NCBI RefSeq assembly: GCF_964204645.1 | Contig: NC_134025.1 | Span: 25,760,001 to 25,824,000 of the forward strand | Length of the DNA stretch: 64,000 nucleotides | Origin: Tubulanus polymorphus | Taxonomy: Eukaryota; Nemertea; Palaeonemertea; Tubulaniformes; Tubulanidae | Direction of reading: 5' to 3' | Shown: positions 62,201-64,000 of the stretch, one piece after another | Layout of the letters: every line of letters begins with the position of its first letter | Numbering within the stretch: position 1 is the stretch's first letter | The notes under the pieces: model-generated | What the model saw: the letters and a program-made list of their open reading frames with translations, nothing else | The model's database searches: none | What the model was told of the DNA's origin: nothing | Position numbers and translations under genes: made by a program

Positions 62201-63604
62201 TCATCGCGTGCTTCTGTTTTACGGAGTGAAATATACCATCTGCTGTTACTGACAGATAAACAACTGCGGATACAAGTAATCGATAATCAATGCTGTGTTT
62301 ATCGACAATCTGACCTGATGTACTTCCGACCATCCTTGTTCATCTTGACTATCCACCGTGCCGTGATCATGTAACAGTAATTCAAGCGCCAGCGCAGGTG
62401 TATCATTGTTCACCGCATAATACGTCGGAGTTAAATTGCGTTTATCCTTATAATTCGGAGAACTACCCAACTCCAATAATGCCTATAAATATTCAACGAC
62501 GACTATTCATGTAATTTCGAATCATTTCAGTAACGAATACATGTGATATTGTCTTTAAAGATAGATAGATTGTTTATAGGCGCTTTCACTAGTGTTGTCA
62601 TTACAGTGAGTGAGTGCGTAAACATTTTAATTGATGCAAATAAATAATAGATATCCATTGTAACCTACTCAGGCCTGTCATCGTTTCATATGGAAAAAAT
62701 CAATCTACGATACCCGTAGATCTAATGCATCGGTACATGTACAACAAGTTATTACGCATGAATATATATATATATATCTCTACCTTCAATGCTTTTAGAT
62801 TTCCTCGAATAGCTGCTTTATGCATGGCTGTCATGCCTTCTTTCGTGCGGAAATCGAGATGAGCCCCGCCATTGACTAGTGCAACAATTACGTCTTTAGG
62901 ATTCGTAAGGCTGGTAGCGAGGGTTAAGGGAATCTCTGTAAAAATATACGATTAACTGTCAATATTGAACACTAATTCTGTCATCATGGATTTAATATGT
63001 TTCCAGCTGTTAAATCGATTAAAACAATTCAAAGTCACATACTGCGCAGGCAACAGCATGAAATTATAACGTCACGTGTACTTGTTTTCACTTCTAAAAG
63101 CGGTATCTTAAAAAGTACTGCATAACAACTGGACTAACCTCCACTCGAACTCTCATGAATGTTTGGGTCCAATCCTTTATTACAAAATTTCACTATTTTG
63201 TCAATTTGAGCATGACGTACGCAGTCCATGAATTGCTTCAAATTCGCCTGAAATGATAAGACGAATCGTTCGAATGACAACAGCTGCAGTAGACACATGA
63301 CTTCTATATGGTATTATATTAGCTTACCTTTGTATGCAGTTGTTTTAATTTTCTTGGATTCACATGCATTACTCGGTACACCTTTCGTTTATATTTGAAC
63401 TGAAATTACCAAATAAAGAACGTGAATATTCTTCTTTCCCATGAAATATGTACGTAATTCTATAATCGAATAACAAACCTCCAAAAAACCAATTGGCTCT
63501 TGCAAAGGATATTCGCTGAGTATTCTTTCTTCATCTAAAAACTTTCCTGCCTTTCCATTCATCGGAGGGCAATATAGGCCATAGTTTAACCCATCTTTCA
63601 GGTC
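53277..63604 (-). CDS. SHANK: SHANK postsynaptic-type scaffold protein (N-terminus beyond the window)
   Basis: SHANK organises receptor, Homer and actin complexes at cell contacts. Fifteen exons: 63479-63604, 63328-63399, 63139-63247, 62784-62935, 62315-62482, 61593-61709, 61049-61193, 60708-60968, 60465-60611, 59959-60130, 59801-59877, 58351-58487, 58073-58241, 57685-57774, 53277-56881. They give 1848 residues in phase. Order: FERM-like tail (NYGLYCPPMNGK, LDEERILSEYPLQEP), about six ankyrin repeats (GLDPN, NGGAHLDFRTKEGMTAMHKA, LLFYGANMN, CARVLLFRGANKD), SH3 (GRTFVCVKDYKPTEDGEL, GFWEGKTGNREGWFP), and PDZ (GYGFVLRGAK, ALQYLDRV, AGLKQGDFILEINGENV). A 3.6-kb exon codes a disordered, proline-rich region with a Homer-type ligand PPPQEF near 53700, and a C-terminal SAM domain (WTTADVCDWLDSL, DIGVTRVGHRMNMERS). 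A single SHANK is usual in invertebrates. The 63605-64000 stretch shows no further exon. Confidence 0.97.
58559..58667 (-). other. Probable alternative first exon of SHANK (short isoform)
   Basis: Between the two PDZ-coding exons (58351-58487 and 59801-59877), an ATG at 58665-58667 opens 36 codons. They end in a donor (GCAG|GTAAATG) with the same phase as the normal upstream exon. Splicing to 58487 gives a protein starting MGNIPSGFNGRK and containing PCPVC before GSKSGQMN. It would lack the ankyrin repeats, the SH3 domain and the first PDZ strand with the GYGF loop. Vertebrate SHANK genes are known to use internal promoters; the exon here is inferred from sequence only. Confidence 0.5.
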
Positions 63605-64000
63605 CTATGATAGAAAATTAGTTCATAACAGGCGAATGTAATGATCATTATGCAGTTTCCTGTTACCAATCTTTTTTCATCATGTCATCTCTTAACATGT
63701 TTTCCAGGGTATCTACCCGGTAATAATTGAAGGAAAAATACATCATTAATATTGTAATGATCATAGCCGTATTCTAAACAGCATCTAAAAACATTATTAG
63801 TTCTCTGTTAGCACCTTGTAATAGCATTATTTCTATAGTTTATGTGACTGGTTGATGGTGTAAATAAGAAGTCTAATGATGCTTCTGTACATAACGGAAT
63901 AAACTATAAATATATGCCAGCCAGTCATATTGATCATCGATTGATTTCTGGCTATCTTAAGAATCTTCTGAACAAAGGGCTTGAATGTCAGTTTATCAGT

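Overview
The window is nuclear DNA of an invertebrate animal. It is AT-rich, its genes are split by many short GT-AG introns (mostly 80 to 600 bases), and the encoded proteins are full bilaterian orthologues. A Drosophila-type (light-sensing) cryptochrome and a SHANK scaffold place it in Bilateria outside the vertebrates. A spiralian such as a mollusc, annelid or brachiopod is my guess, but no gene here proves the phylum. Exon joins below were made by hand from splice signals, reading phase and remembered family sequences, without transcript data.

Region by region. 1-12.5 kb is repeat-rich: two direct copies of an unrecognised multi-exon locus carrying CAG runs of 28 and 37 units, an inverted repeat, G-rich minisatellites, tRNA-promoter repeats, palindromes and a small inverted-repeat transposon. 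12.6-19.3 kb holds CHMP2A (+) and TFIP11 (-), tail to tail. 19.7-24.85 kb is a 5.1-kb foldback element: two opposed arrays of a 30-bp repeat around a unique loop, closed by terminal inverted repeats and flanked by an 8-bp direct repeat. 25.3-33.5 kb holds EED (-) and EMC1 (+), head to head with 162 bp between start codons. 34.7-42.5 kb holds DLST (+) and TADA2B (+). 44.9-48.0 kb is a Drosophila-type cryptochrome (-), and 48.8-50.6 kb is VTA1 (+). 50.6-53.2 kb is 3' flank with two related small transposons, one split by another. 53.3-63.6 kb is the SHANK gene (-), which lacks its N-terminal exons because they lie beyond the window.

The genes are housekeeping or signalling genes without an operon-like theme. 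Two pairs share a cellular process: CHMP2A and VTA1 both act in ESCRT-III/VPS4 membrane scission, and EED and TADA2B both act on histones (PRC2 and SAGA). The most notable observations are the foldback element, a probable alternative first exon inside SHANK, the cryptic last exon of the cryptochrome with its FSW tail and a Ser at the flavin-facing position, the duplicated CAG-bearing locus, and the nested small transposons.
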